64,000 nt of DNA from Monosporascus cannonballus (Eukaryota > Ascomycota > Sordariomycetes > Xylariales): contig QJNS01000206.1 in NCBI GenBank assembly GCA_004154925.1, forward strand, positions 83,033 to 147,032, written 5' to 3'. The notes below the pieces were generated by a model that made no database searches, had not been told where the DNA came from, and saw nothing but the letters and a program-made list of their open reading frames with translations. The number at the start of each line of letters is the position of its first letter. Positions within the stretch are counted from its first letter, which is position 1. Both the position numbers and the translations under genes were made by a program. Shown piece after piece: positions 9,912 through 21,826 of the stretch.

Positions 9912-12900
9912 TTGACGTTCATATAGTTGTATCTTGTAATGTTAGTAAAATAACTGCATGTACAGCTCAGCGACTCTACTGTATACTAGGCAGGTACCTG
10001 TAGCCGCCCGGCTCGGCTTCTACTCAGCTGCTACGTATGCGGAGTGAATTTATGGAATGTCTAATTAGCAAGTTCGGCCTTTTGATACGGCGAACATCGC
10101 TCAATTGACAGAGCTGCTAGCTTAATCGTTTAAGCGACCTGATGAAACCGAAAAGTTATCTATTTGTACCTGTTACAGTAGGCCGTCCATAGGCCTATCC
10201 AGTTGCTGAATGAAATACCTTACGTAAACAGGGCCGACTAGCCCACTTTTGCTCGTACTGTCTTTGTCATTACCAAGAATTTGAAAGCGGGAATGGGGCA
10301 TCGGATATTCCTTGGTTTGATATTGCTCCCGTCGTCACAGCAGAATCCAGACACTGGGATCTGGGAATTTCAACAGACCATGTTGCTGGAGATGGAAAGC
10401 TCCTAATAAGTTATAAGACAGTACAGACCGCATTCCACCTCTGAGTACAACGACCTTCCATACCTATGTAGGTAGTACGAATCCGCGAAGGCCACGAGAT
10501 CGGAAGAATGCGGATTTCATGCTGCTTCCTCCATCAGCATCATAATTGCCCCTTTAGGCAACTCTAGGCCCCCGGGCAAGCCCCGCGGCAGGAGCCTCGA
10601 TGGATTGTAGGTCCTCTCTGCATCTGTGTCAACGGAGTATGCGGCAGCATATGTGCAAATCGTGTATCCTGCTTCCACCAAGGAGGATTGACCGTTTTAA
10701 TGCGTACTACCTAGTACGTAGTATAAAAATAGCTCTGAGGGATCAAGAAGCATGTATGAAGGTAAGTGAGCAGGTATTGTCAAGGGTTGATCTTATTACT
10801 GCGGCGTGAATGAATCTGAGACTGCCCCTGGTCTTGTACGCTAGCCGGTTAGCGTAAAGATGGGCTATATTTGGGGGTATCTGTACCTGAAGCTGGGACG
10901 CAAAGGGTCGCCTCAAATGCAAGCCACTTCCGTGAAAGTTAGGGCTGACACCCCACCTACCGCCCTGGGATGCTACCCAGCTCAAGCTCCATTGGTTCTA
11001 CGACTTTTCTCTGGGAGTTTGAATTCAGCTTTAATGCCACCCAGCCGTTGAATTTCTCTTAAACTTCCCTTTCGACGTTGTCGTGTCGGGTAAAGGAGCA
11101 CGATGAAATGTCTTTGAGAAGAGTTAACAATCCGGCCTAGAGCTAATAGATGGTAGGGAGATCGGCCCCTATACAGACGTTGGAATGGATGCTCATTGGC
11201 TGAAGTAACAGCCCCTGATAACCACGAGCAAATATAACGGGCTTCCAGTTATATGCCGACATGCAGCTGTGGGTTTGGAGTATAACCCAGCACGACAGTC
11301 TTTAGTTCCCTCGCAGTCACCTATAAGCATTCTTCGTAGGCAAGATGCCTACCTACGCCTTAAAATTTAAGGCTCTCCGACATTTGTGGCTGCAGCTGCT
11401 CCTGTCGATCATCTGCTGCATACATAACGGATCTCCACAGCAAACTTTCCACTGCATGGCTGGCATGGGGCTGAGCAGGGATCCTCACTCGACAGCTTCT
11501 TCCTATAGCACCGCCCTCCCGATAACTCTGCGTTGATCATTGTGGGTACGGAGGCGTGCAGCATCCCGTGAGGTCTTGATTGATTACTGCGGCGCTATGA
11601 ATGGGGCTCTCTGGGTGGCTTTTTAACGAGAAAAATTTTATCCTTAAAAGGAAAAGGGCGTGCTATATTGGGCTTTTAAGCCTCGAAAGCTTGGCGTTAA
11701 ACTTCGATCGATCTCTTCTGCCCGCCGATATTCAAACGTCTTGGCAGGCTTGTTCTTGCCCACCTCTCACCCAGCTGGCCGTTATGCCATAGCCAAGGAG
11801 GGGCAAGCTGCCAGACTGGTTGGATCGCATCATGCCTATACCTGGTGGGTAACGCGGGCAAGCTCAACTCGATGCCGTGTTTCGGTATCACAGACGATAT
11901 CCCATCCCGATGAACTCATTGGCCGGTCGTCATTTCTCACATGCTTTCCTATCATCAATTCCCGGTAAATTATAGTCTGGGTTGTTCGACCGCTCACATT
12001 CCGCCCGAGGATGATCGCTAAGAGTCGCTAAAACGGGTCTCGGTGATGGTGCTGGTTGAGGAAGCACTCTTCCGTTGAAGCTCTCGTAAACCATCTCCTC
12101 TCCGTTGGATCGGAATTGAGATCAACAACGCTGCCGACCTATGATCGGTCCGTACAAGGGGTGCAGACTAGATACCCCGGGTCCACATCTTGGCAGAGGC
12201 TTACGTATCTTGACTCCTGCACAATAACTACCAATAAGTCTCTTACTTCTTTAGCGGGGACAAATGAAAAGAACTATGCAGGCTTAGTGACAGAATAATT
12301 TGAAACCCCCGTGTATATACGAAGCTACAAAACAAACCGCGTATAGGGGGCTCGGATGGCAATGATGGACTGTTGGACATATCGGAGAACTCGTCGACAC
12401 ATACATTCCGCATGCCAGTTGTGTCCTACCCAAGGTAGCACCCGTAGGTACCTGTACCCACATAAACTTAAGCTCATGGCATCTCCACGTTGGGGAACCG
12501 GCAGTGCGCATCCTTTTTTCTAATAAGGGTGCCGCGCAGTGGCCGATCTCCGGCCCCAGCGCATGAGCTTCCTCCCGATTCGCGCAAGCGGTAGAGAGCC
12601 CCTTACATGCTCCATCGCGACTCCCGTTGGTAAGAAAGTCGAAACGCCCGTTTTCTTCTACGCTTAGCTTGAAGAAAAAGCCTTGGTTTACCCCCGCTTA
12701 CTAGCCTACCAGCTTCGCCTTCCAGATGCGGCAGTTTGATAGCACATAATGAGATTGCCGCACTGGACCCACAGGGACCAGGGATCACCGGCTGGACCGC
12801 CCGTGGCTCTGCCGCGCTTGTTTAATGGGAGCACAACGCTGACCCGCTAGGGTCTTCTCCAGTCATGTCATCTGTGTGGTCGGCCCCGTATTGCCCCTGT

Positions 12901-13160
12901 ATTCCTGGGTCTGTGTTCTCCTCCGATGGGTTGATATAAAGGTGCCACCGCCCGCGTCCATCGAGGAGCCGATGCCATCTTGTCATTCCCATCTCCGCAA
13001 CCCCAGATAACGGCTACACAACACAAGCCGGCCTCCGTTCTTTGGTTTCTTTATCTTCTTCTGTCTTCGTTTCCCTTCGATACGCTCTCTTCTGTTCCTT
13101 CTTGTGCCAAGGAAATAGTTAAAGATACCCGCTTTCTACAACAACAACAGCAGCAACAAC
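9912..13160. other. long gene-poor intergenic region
   Basis: About 3.2 kb without a supportable gene; frames are short, scattered on both strands and without codon bias. The right end is the subtilase promoter: GATATAAA near 12933, then a C/T-rich leader and a CAACAACAACAGCAGCAACAAC tract immediately before the ATG at 13161. No RIP-like AT-rich block or repeat was seen. Confidence 0.45.
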
Positions 13161-14372
13161 ATGGTCGCAATCAAGCAACTGGCCCTGTTGGCGGCCACTC
13201 TCGCCTCTGCCGTTTCCGCCCTCCCCAAGCCGGCTCCCCCCCCGAGAGCAGACCTGGAGATCATCCCTGGCAGGTGGATCGTCACACTGAAGAACGGCTT
13301 GGAGCCGAGCGCCGTCGAGTCGCACATCCACTTCGCCTCCGCCGTACATGCGCGAAGTGATAGCGGGTTCTGGGGCATCCTGAAGAAGTGGAGCATCAAG
13401 TCCTGGAACGGCTACAGCGCCCACTTCGACGATGTCACCATCGAGCAGATCCGCCACGACTCCTCCGTCCTGGCCGTCGAGCCAGACCGCGTCCGCCACC
13501 TCCTGGCCCTTGAGACGCAGCCGAACGCCCCGTGGGGGCTAGCGTCGATCTCGCACAGGTCGTCCAACGGAACCAGAGGATCTACGTACGTCTATGACTC
13601 GGTTGCCGGCGAGGGCCAGTTCGCGTACATCATCGACACCGGTCTCCAGACCACGCACGAAGAGTTCGAGGGCAGCCGCGCGGTGTTGGGATACAACGCC
13701 GTGGACGACACCGAGTTCAAGGACATCGACGGCCATGGGACACACGTCGCGGGCACGATCTGCGGCAAGACCTACGGCGTCGCCAAGAAGGCCACCTGCG
13801 TCTCGGTCAAGGTCTTCAACGGCGGCGACGCAACCACCGAGACCATCCTCGAGGGCTACCAGTGGGCCGTCAACAACATCACGGCCGAGGGCCGCGAGGC
13901 CAGCTCGGTCATCAGCATGTCCCTCGGCGGCTCCAAGTCGGAGGCCGAGAACAGCGCCGTCGAGGCCGCCTTCGAGCAGGGCATCCTGACGATCGTGGCC
14001 TCGGGCAACGAAGGCCAGGACGCGTCGCTGTTTTCGCCGGCCTCGGCCCCCAGCGCGATCACCGTGGGCGCCGCCGACGTCAACAACGTCCGCGCCCCCT
14101 TCAGCAACTGGGGCGACGTCGTCGACATCTTCGCCCCCGGCGTTGACATCGAGTCGGCCTGGATCGGCGGCGACTCCGAGACTAACATCATCTCCGGCAC
14201 CTCGATGGCCACCCCGCACGTCGCCGGCCTGACCCTCTACCTCAAGAGCCTCTTCCCCGGCGAGCTCGATGACCCCGCCGCGGCCACCGAGAAGCTGCTC
14301 GGCCTGGCCATCCCCGGCGTCAGGGACCCCATGGGCGCCAACATCCGAGCCTACAACGGCAACGGCAGGTAA
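13161..14372 (+). CDS. secreted subtilisin-like serine protease (S8A, proteinase K-like)
   Basis: A single exon of 403 residues, the usual length for fungal proteinase K/oryzin-type proteases. A signal peptide occupies residues 1-20 (IKQLALLAATLASAVSA). An inhibitor I9 propeptide follows (about 36-111, GRWIVTLKNG ... VLAVEPDRV). The catalytic domain has Asp159 in YIIDTG, His192 in DGHGTHVAGTICG, oxyanion Asn283 in VASGNEGQDAS and Ser348 in ISGTSMATPHVAG. All catalytic residues are intact. It should be exported as a zymogen and act as an extracellular endopeptidase. The start is clear: the first ATG after a purine/CAA-rich leader, followed directly by the signal peptide. A GATATAAA box about 225 bp upstream suggests a TATA promoter. 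Confidence 0.95.
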   Translation: MVAIKQLALLAATLASAVSALPKPAPPPRADLEIIPGRWIVTLKNGLEPSAVESHIHFASAVHARSDSGFWGILKKWSIKSWNGYSAHFDDVTIEQIRHDSSVLAVEPDRVRHLLALETQPNAPWGLASISHRSSNGTRGSTYVYDSVAGEGQFAYIIDTGLQTTHEEFEGSRAVLGYNAVDDTEFKDIDGHGTHVAGTICGKTYGVAKKATCVSVKVFNGGDATTETILEGYQWAVNNITAEGREASSVISMSLGGSKSEAENSAVEAAFEQGILTIVASGNEGQDASLFSPASAPSAITVGAADVNNVRAPFSNWGDVVDIFAPGVDIESAWIGGDSETNIISGTSMATPHVAGLTLYLKSLFPGELDDPAAATEKLLGLAIPGVRDPMGANIRAYNGNGR

Positions 14373-16367
14373 AAGGCTATTGGTTCCCGTGGTATGTATA
14401 TAAAGTCCAATTACACAGGGATTGGGCCGAAAGCCCCCAAGAATTTTATTGCTACGAGATAGGGTTATATGTGATGTCTGGATAAAGAATCACGACGGGC
14501 GGGGCTGGTGAGACGGGGAACACAGCGTTTATCGCGTTTATGGTTTTGCACACCTTCGGCACTAGACACAAGTAAACTACTTCCGTGGCTACGATCTGGA
14601 TTCTCGGCTGGCTCGGATGCAACTTGTATATATACGCAGATGATTCTCGACATCGCTTACATTTAAATTCTATACCATATATGTTTATTTCAATCGATCC
14701 TTCGAAGAGCCTCTGCGCAGCCGCCGTGCCTTCTTCTTGGTTCGCACGGGCGCCACAACCTGCATTCTTCCAAGTGTGCCCCGCGCGGTGCGCGTGTATA
14801 TTGAACCTTAAAGCAACCGCCAGTCTTCGATGTCAGGCCACTGAGGGCGCTAACGCAAGCCACTGCCGCCCCCTCCGCCTAATTTGATTAGTTGGTGGTC
14901 CCATGCTTCCCCTCGTGTTCGTGGCACGTTTCCGCGGTGCCGCCGTTTGCTCACTCACAACATGGGTTGGCTTGCACGGCCTGAAACCACTCCCACGTCT
15001 TAGTAGGGCGCACAGGAAACGCGGGCAGAAACGGATCTATCGTCGGAACTCTCTCTCTGTTGCGAAGGCATATGACGTCTAATTATCTGGTCTCTGTTGA
15101 AATAGGAATTCGCAGCTCGCACACCGACCACAGATCGGGCGATCCGCCCCTCGCATCTGTACGCTTTTAAATCTAGCTCGGGGCCGCCCGCCTCCTGGAT
15201 ATCTAAATCATGGTAAGCCTGCTGATGGCTTAGCCAGGACGGATTCCGCATCTTGACTTCGGCGAGCCCATGCACTCCCATCTCTCATATACCACCAGGA
15301 CCGTCGTGGGCGCAATCTTATTCGCCAATATCCAGCGCTTTCCTGGTCCGCCCGGGAGTGAGGCGGAAGAGAGGAGAACGGGATGTCTGGCCAGGCATCT
15401 GGAACGCATTACCTTCCCGGTCGTCGGGGCATCCAGTCGTCCATAGCGGTACACATAGGAATAAGAGGTGGTCGGGCCCGAGAAGTGCGGTCGAGTATGC
15501 TGGAACTTGGAGTATATCCATTGCAGTAATACGGGGCTGGGGTGCTAAGTAAGGGGCAAGCATAACACAACACTCACCCACGTACCCCGACCTCGCGCCT
15601 TCTCAGGCTTCTGATTCTAAACTGCCTCAGACACAAAGTAACGGTTCATCTAGTTTCCGCATCCTGCCTGCGCCTCGCTTTATAACTTCTAATGTCCGTA
15701 GTTTAGTGATTTCTGTTAGGGCGTTAAAGGAGCGAGAGGGCTGTGATTGGGGTCCCTATGATGGCAAGGACCAAGGGGGTGGCAGCCTATATGTGGCTGC
15801 TCCCCCTGTGGTAGATGAGTAACCTAGAACAGCAACCAATACCGAAGCATTGCAGCGATTTGCCGACATTTGAGCTATAATAAGGCTTGACCTGGCAAAG
15901 CACCACTTGACCACCACGTCATTCTCAGCCTCTAGGACTGAATCTTCCTCCGGGGCCGACCTCCACGGAGAAAATATCCGCGCCGGCAGTCAAAACCGGG
16001 AATAGCAATCACCGGCGCGTGATACAGGGTCATAAGCCCACGTACATGAGAATAAGAGTCGGGATGAGTTATCGCTGCCCTGTAGCCTATAGCTGGAATT
16101 CGCACAAAGCAAACCATTAGATGCTTAATTTCACAGGAAGGGCAAACTCAGGGTTGGATCTCCGTAGCACGCCTCATATATGTCAGAGCTAGCCTTAGAA
16201 ATATAGGGCAAACAAGGAGGTTTGTTGTTTATCCTCTTGGAATAACAAACTCCATCACTTCAGTGTTGAATATTTAAACAGTCCCTCTGCCCCTTCATCA
16301 CTATTAATCTACATTAGACACCGGTTTCACTCGTTCCACCCAACAGGTATCGTACCTTTCAACCATA
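14373..16367. other. intergenic, nothing recognised
   Basis: Two kilobases with only short unbiased frames. TATTTAAAC near 16269 and the pyrimidine-rich stretch before 16368 could be the promoter of the next gene. No repeats or RNA genes were found. Confidence 0.4.
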
Positions 16368-16895
16368 ATGTTACCCCCCAGGTATATGTTAAGCCTTGCT
16401 CTTCCGTCTTGCCTAACGCTGGCCACTCCGTCCGAGACAGAAGGCGCTGTCATCGCCTTCGACATGCCCGCAGGCTACGGCTGGAACGGCACAGTAGTGG
16501 TCGACAGACCGAAGGCCACAGGGTATCTCGAAAATGAGGTAGGAATGAGCCTGGAAAGGTTCATAGCATATCTGCAGCAAGCCCTGCCTCCGCAGACGAA
16601 GACGGAGTACAGATTCCCCGAGGGCAGCGGGATGGAGGGCTCTTCCGTAACCTGGGAGCCCGACAAGCTCCGGACGACATATGACGAGTTCGTCCGCAAC
16701 GGTGACAAAAGCGACATTGATTGTGACTGCAATTGCTGCTGGAGTATGTGCCTCGCTGTAAGCTGGGTCCCGCCGCTCTGGGTTGGGTAAGTGGATGAGT
16801 CCCTCTTGAGACAGTCTAGCCCAGATATATACTGACCTGCTTTGACCAGATGCAGTAAGTATCATGGGACACCATATACCTGTTCGAAGCCGTAG
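16368..16895 (+). CDS. small secreted cysteine-containing protein, unknown function
   Basis: Two exons, 16368-16786 and 16850-16895, give 154 residues; the 63-nt intron has a GTAAGT donor, a CTGAC branch site and a GACCAG acceptor, and the total length closes in frame. The N-terminus MLPPRYMLSLALPSCLTLA behaves as a signal peptide. The middle part has no recognised domain. The C-terminal 40 residues are Cys-rich: IDCDCNCCWSMCL, then CSKYHGTPYTCSKP supplied by exon 2. The intron-exon model adds two cysteines that a single-exon reading would miss. Size, secretion and Cys content fit an effector-like or cell-surface protein, but no family was recognised and the role is unknown. Confidence 0.6.
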
Positions 16896-17562
16896 TACTT
16901 AACAAGTTAATAGTGATTGGATGCGCGGCTGGTGGGTGCAAGCCGCGTTAATGGATGAGGGATGCGTGCGCATAGCAACGCATGAATGGGCGGGTTTTCT
17001 TGGTCGGATCCCCGTATATCGGGAAGACGAAGGGATTCTGCGGTTAATCTCAATCCTCTCCTATTGATGGCTACCCGCCGGTATCGCTCCCACCAGCACA
17101 CATGGAATCTCCATAGGAGATATCCGATGTTGGGGAACTATTATTAGTATCGGCAAGCATTTATAGTTGAACAAGGTCATACCAGTAGTGGATGCTACCT
17201 CACAAAACTCTCAGCAATAGTTTCAATCTCTAATGATCAAGCCTCGGTATCAACATCTCCCTCAACCGGATTTCTCATCACAGAGCGACAACCGACTGCA
17301 CAGCATTATGAAACGTTGCATGTCAGTCTCCATGAACCTCCCGTACATGGCTCTTTCCATTGGCCATCCCTAAGCGGGGAAGATGGGACTAAACCGAAAA
17401 TCGCGCCAGGTGCCCCGTGGGGTAGAACAATATGAATACAAGTCCTCCGTCCGTCGTCTAGGCATCTTAGTGCAAACACAGCCTTTCCTTGCCGCTAATA
17501 GCATGAGGTAGTATGCCATGGGGGGAGGAGGACGAAACACTATACCTCCGCAACGCTATTCG
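16896..17562. other. intergenic between convergent genes
   Basis: No coding signal was found on either strand between the small secreted protein and the zinc-finger gene. Confidence 0.4.
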
Positions 17563-18474
17563 TTAGAAGCCGATCAGTCTATCTCCCCTGACGATGTTTC
17601 GGATGCCGTTCTGGACCTTCTCGAAGCGGGTAAAGCCACAGCTCTCACTCTCGAGATGGTTCATGACACCAGCGAGACTAGTGAACTCCCGTCCACAGCG
17701 GTTGGGGCAATGGTAGAGGTTCTGCTGGTCTAAGAGGACGGTTTGCGTCAGTAACACTCAGGGACCCCAAATCGATGGAGAGTTCCTACGTACGGACGGG
17801 AGAGCTCAGGTGCTGGTTGAGCCCATGGCGCGTCGTAAATACCCGGTGGCAGATATAGCACTCCCAGCCGTCTCCGTTCCAAGCGCGGTCGGTGGCTTCG
17901 TAGCGAGACGAGGGCTTCCAGCCGATGAGCTTCTTTGAGATGAGACCGCTCGGGTCCTTCGACCGCACGACCTTGTAAATCATGTCTCGGTCTAGGAAAG
18001 GTGCTTGCGGACAGGAGCCGGTTTCCAGATGATGCGAGAGTCCTGTTGCGGATGCATAGGATTTCTTGCAGAAAGGGCATTGGATGTTAGTACCGCGATG
18101 GGTACGTGAGTTGAGGTGCTGGGATTGGACTGTCAGCCTAGAGACGCATAGCAATAGGAGTAAGATATTCTCATCATCTTGATGGCATTGTAGTCGGCGA
18201 AAGTGCGGTTGCAAGGAGTACAGTGGTGGTGATAGTCGATCACATGCCCCTTGACTTGTTCCACGGTAGGCCATGTCTCGTCACACAGGGGACAGTCATA
18301 ACGCCAATGGTTGCGAGCGTTCATATGCTGGATGACGGCGCTGCGGCTCCCGAAAAAAAGGGAGCACCGATCGCACTCGTGGGTCGGATAATCGTGGTTT
18401 ACAGCATCAATATGCTGCTCCCGGGAGCGCTCGGAGCCGAACTCCCGATAGCAGGTCCCGCAGGTCCATGGCAT
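17563..18474 (-). CDS. C2H2 zinc-finger protein with a non-canonical first intron
   Basis: Three exons on the minus strand: 18474-18175, 18118-17794 and 17729-17563, total 792 nt, 263 residues. It starts MPWTCGTCYREFGSERS, the classic start of a Pezizomycotina C2H2 family. Fingers follow in order: CGTC...H, CDRC...H (HMNARNHW), CPLC...H, CTPC...H, then across the intron HLNSRTHRG, CPFCKK...HHLETGSC, CYICHRVF...HLSSP and the final CPNRCGREF...HLESESCGF. Intron 2 (17793-17730) is canonical GTACGT...TTAG. Intron 1 (18174-18119, 56 nt) has a TGAC branch site and CCCAG acceptor but begins ATGAGA, where GTGAGA would be normal. No GT donor lies nearby that restores the family pattern. Either this is an AT-AG intron, a splice-site mutation that kills the gene, or a base error. 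It is probably a nuclear nucleic-acid-binding protein. Confidence 0.75.
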
Positions 18475-19446
18475 CTTAGTGGTTTGGGACAGATACGGAA
18501 GGTCTTTAGCTGGGAAGTTATGTCGAACGGAAATGTGACGATACTTCTGCCGTGTTGTAAATACAACGGATGACACGCGTGGTATAAGCACCTGGCATCG
18601 ACCTGGACGCTCTAAGGCACCTAACCTAAGGCCGCAACGCAAGATCTGAGAACGTTGCCTCGACTCCTAGTTCTGTTTGTGCAGTACGTACAATTGAGAT
18701 ACAATGTCAAGTAGTGACCAATTAAACCATACGGGGGAATCGACCGGGAGCGGGTCCAGGCACTCGAGGCCCTTGGCTTACCAGGCAATATGTGTCAGCT
18801 AGCTGGGGGGTGCGGAGCGCTCCCCATATACGGAAAGGTCCCATACTGATCGGCTCATATATGTTCCGTGGCTAAGTTACTTAGAGTTGTACGCGTGCGA
18901 GAGCACCTACAACTTAACTGAATACGAGAACACAACTGATGTCCCCTATATCTGACAGTTTCCTTCATCACATGTCGGACTGCTAAACCTAGGTCAGCCA
19001 CTTGTGGAAATTACCTTCAGCCGCACCCGGTACTACTCTTTTCTTTACACAACTCTTTTACTAATTCGTTTTCAAGAAGGTATTTCCAGTCCTATATAAA
19101 ACCTTTACAAGATAGCCTAATAATATATCCTTCTTCAATTGCGAATATTTCGGTATGTGATGTCGGAGTTTTATACAGACCGTGCTGCTACACACACACA
19201 TATATATATATATATACATACTTAGCACTTGGTAAAAGGCAAATATCTTTCGTAATGCGATCGCATATGCCATTCACTGCGTCTACCATCTACCCGAGAG
19301 AGGGCGTTTGCAAGTAAGGGTTATTAATGTCTGTTGCCTGCGGGGTAGAGTTCCTTATTCGTGAAACAAGCAAAACTTTATGCACCTTCTCTTCGCCTTC
19401 CAGCCATCAAATCAGTAAACTAGTTGAAAGACAAGCGAAGAGCCCC
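18475..19446. other. intergenic; contains a CA/TA microsatellite
   Basis: No gene signal was found. A dinucleotide repeat, (CA)n followed by (TA)n, lies at 19191-19216. Upstream of the 19447 start is an in-frame extension to ATG 19327, which I consider a less likely start. Confidence 0.4.
19191..19216. repeat. CA/TA compound microsatellite
   Basis: Five CA units are followed directly by eight TA units, ending in TACATAC. Confidence 0.9.
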
Positions 19447-20205
19447 ATGTCTTCACCCCGAGATGAGATGACGTCGGATACCGAAAAAGACGGCGTTACC
19501 ACGGCATATTCAAGCGTGATTGATGGGATCGCGACCCCGACTCACACAGTTATGTCGGATAAATCGTCGGACCAAGCTCCCCGCTTTAGCACATCTTCCA
19601 CGGCCGCCGCCGCCGCCGCCTCCTCCGCCGAGACGGTGCCCTGGCCGGGGAACACATTCGTCATCCGCGAACGGGCCACGGGGAGGGCGATCGCGCTGGT
19701 TGATGGCAAGCTACGCCTCAAGGACTGGGACTGGGACTACGCCGGCGACCGCGGCACGCACTGGGTCTGCGAGCTGAAGGATGGCTGGCTCGGCTTCCGC
19801 AACCCGGTATCTGGCACCTACAGTAGGCGACTTCCCAATCTCGTCCGTTTTCTTTCTTCCGCTTAAGCCGTAAGGGAAGAGTTTGTCGGGTGCTTGAGCT
19901 ATAGGCATCAAATTCAGCTGCTTATTCCACAGCTCTCCTGTTACCGTACTAGAGTACTAGAGCGGTTGAGACATCGCTGACCTCTTATATTTACAGTTGG
20001 TCATGATGACCGAGGCAATTTCCGCGCCACAGTCAGCCATCACCAAGCGTGGGAGTATTTCTGCGCAACGAGGCACCCCGAAGGTGGGTACCTGTTGTTA
20101 AAGAGGCATGGAGACACGTTGCGGAAGATGGCTGTCGACATGGGTGGCGATAAGTTTTACGAGACGACCGACCAGGGCACCATCTGGGAGTTTCTTAAAC
20201 TTTAG
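19447..20205 (+). CDS. uncharacterised fungal beta-trefoil-like protein
   Basis: Exons 19447-19822 and 19997-20205 (intron 174 nt, GTAGGC...TTACAG) encode 194 residues; starting from the in-frame ATG at 19327 would give 234. The N-terminal third is disordered, with a run of Ala residues before VPWPGNTFVIRERATGRAI. The rest follows a fungal pattern: LRLKDWDWD, WVCELKDGWLGFRNPVSGTY, GHDDRGNFRA, WEYFCATRHPEGGYLLLKR and a C-terminal GTIWEF. Repeating W/G-F-R blocks of this sort resemble beta-trefoil (fascin/ricin-like) folds; that is inference. No catalytic residues or signal peptide are seen. The splice joins ...SGTY to IGHDD, which reads continuously in the family. Confidence 0.7.
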
Positions 20206-21826
20206 GTCGGGCCAGGGTTGAGATGATGACTAGGGATGTGGCTAAGGGGCAGGGTCACAGATTTGGGAGAAATAGCCGGATATAGCAGAAGTGTTGAGCC
20301 AGCTAGAAGCGTTGCAAAGTTTGAGAGACGCGTCATGGGCGGCTCGAAAAAGTCAAAGGCGATTTCTCTAAGTGTCGAACCTAGCAACGCCATGGCTTAG
20401 TTAGCTAACCGGCTAGTGGAAATTGCTTCGGCCACTCCGGTATTCTTTTCTCTTGGCTACCACTATTTTTATCTGTATTTAAGGAGGGTTCACCATCTTC
20501 ACCTTCTATAGAGGACCTTCTAGAGGTCATGCAACCTTTAATACAGTTCTTCTTCAGTTATATGCTTCTGTGTGTGATGTCAGGGTCTCACAGTTCCACA
20601 CTAAATGCCCAGACTGTATGCTTGAGGACTACGCAACTATATACACTGAGAGGTGTGAGCTATCTAGTTACCCCTATTCTAACCCCTATTCCAAAATGCG
20701 CTTCAATGATGGATAGAGCTGCGGATGAAAACAGAATGAAAAGTCTCAACGTCGAAGGATAAGCTCATTTATACCCTTCGCTTACTGTAATTGCGAGGAT
20801 GCTGTCATCGCATTCTCATCCTTATATACGTGTTTCGGTTAGCTTAGGCTTATCCGGGACAGAATCGCCTTCGGGCGAATTCCGGAAGTTAATATTCGAT
20901 GGTCTCAGTATAGTTTGCATCTGGTTAGGGTTAGATGAGGGAAACTGCCCCGGAGTCCTCGTTAGCTCGAAATATTCTCGTCCAGCTGTAGTTCTTTTCT
21001 GAGCGTTTGACGGCATGGAAGAATCTTCGACAACTAGATTATCGAGACCCGGAGAGCTTTGGAGACCCCTAGGCCTGCCTACGTTAGTGGTCATTGTGTT
21101 ATCGTGGAAACTGTCAGGATCCTGTAGAACCAGATTATACAGTTGCGTGTCGAGCCGACGAAAGTGAACGAAGCTTTTCAATCCACATCGGCATGGTTTT
21201 AATGTATCATCGATTATAAGCAGGGACTTTTCAGCAACCTTTCAATCTTTAAATGAAGTCTCACGATATCGGCCTCTGCCGCATGACTATCTCTATGCGG
21301 AGGCTATCTTCTAGGGACCCGATACTTGCCGAACTGGCTACGCCACTTTGCGTAAAAGCCCATATTACCTGGCCTCTAGAATGATAGGGTGCCCTTTCTG
21401 CATCCGAGGGTTGGACAGCATGTAATAACAATCCAGTGCCGGTCATGCGCAACCCTAGTGGGTGCTAGGCATATGTCGCTACTGATACGCGTACCGCCAG
21501 GCTCCAGATCGACGAACGAAGCCATTAGCTGTATAAATCGTCGAGAGCAGCGAATTGCATCACAGCTGCGTATGGATTATCTATAGCCAAGCTGCGCTTG
21601 GCCGCTTCGCCCTTGTCTGGCTGGCACATAACCTTGTCTTCCGTCCCCAGCTGGTGGTTGATGTGCAGCCGAGAACGGAATTATGCGCTAGGAGATCCCG
21701 AAGTATCCCCATCTCTTATAGACCCGTGATATACTACCCCGCGGTCGTTTCCAATGGATATATTGTATTTGTGAGTTTTTAGTCAATATTTCCATCGATG
21801 CAAAGGTTGCTTATCATGGTTCAACG
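20206..21826. other. intergenic, nothing recognised
   Basis: Frames up to about 119 codons exist (minus strand, 20822-21181) but start with a non-ATG codon and show no codon bias or known motif. Nothing else was recognised. Confidence 0.4.

Noticed and set aside
13539..14219. 226-codon minus-strand frame opposite the protease
   Set aside because: It is a shadow of the GC3-rich subtilase coding strand; no conserved motif.
19327..19446. Upstream start for the beta-trefoil-like gene
   Set aside because: The 40-residue extension lacks codon bias; the ATG at 19447 starts the biased region. Kept only as an alternative.
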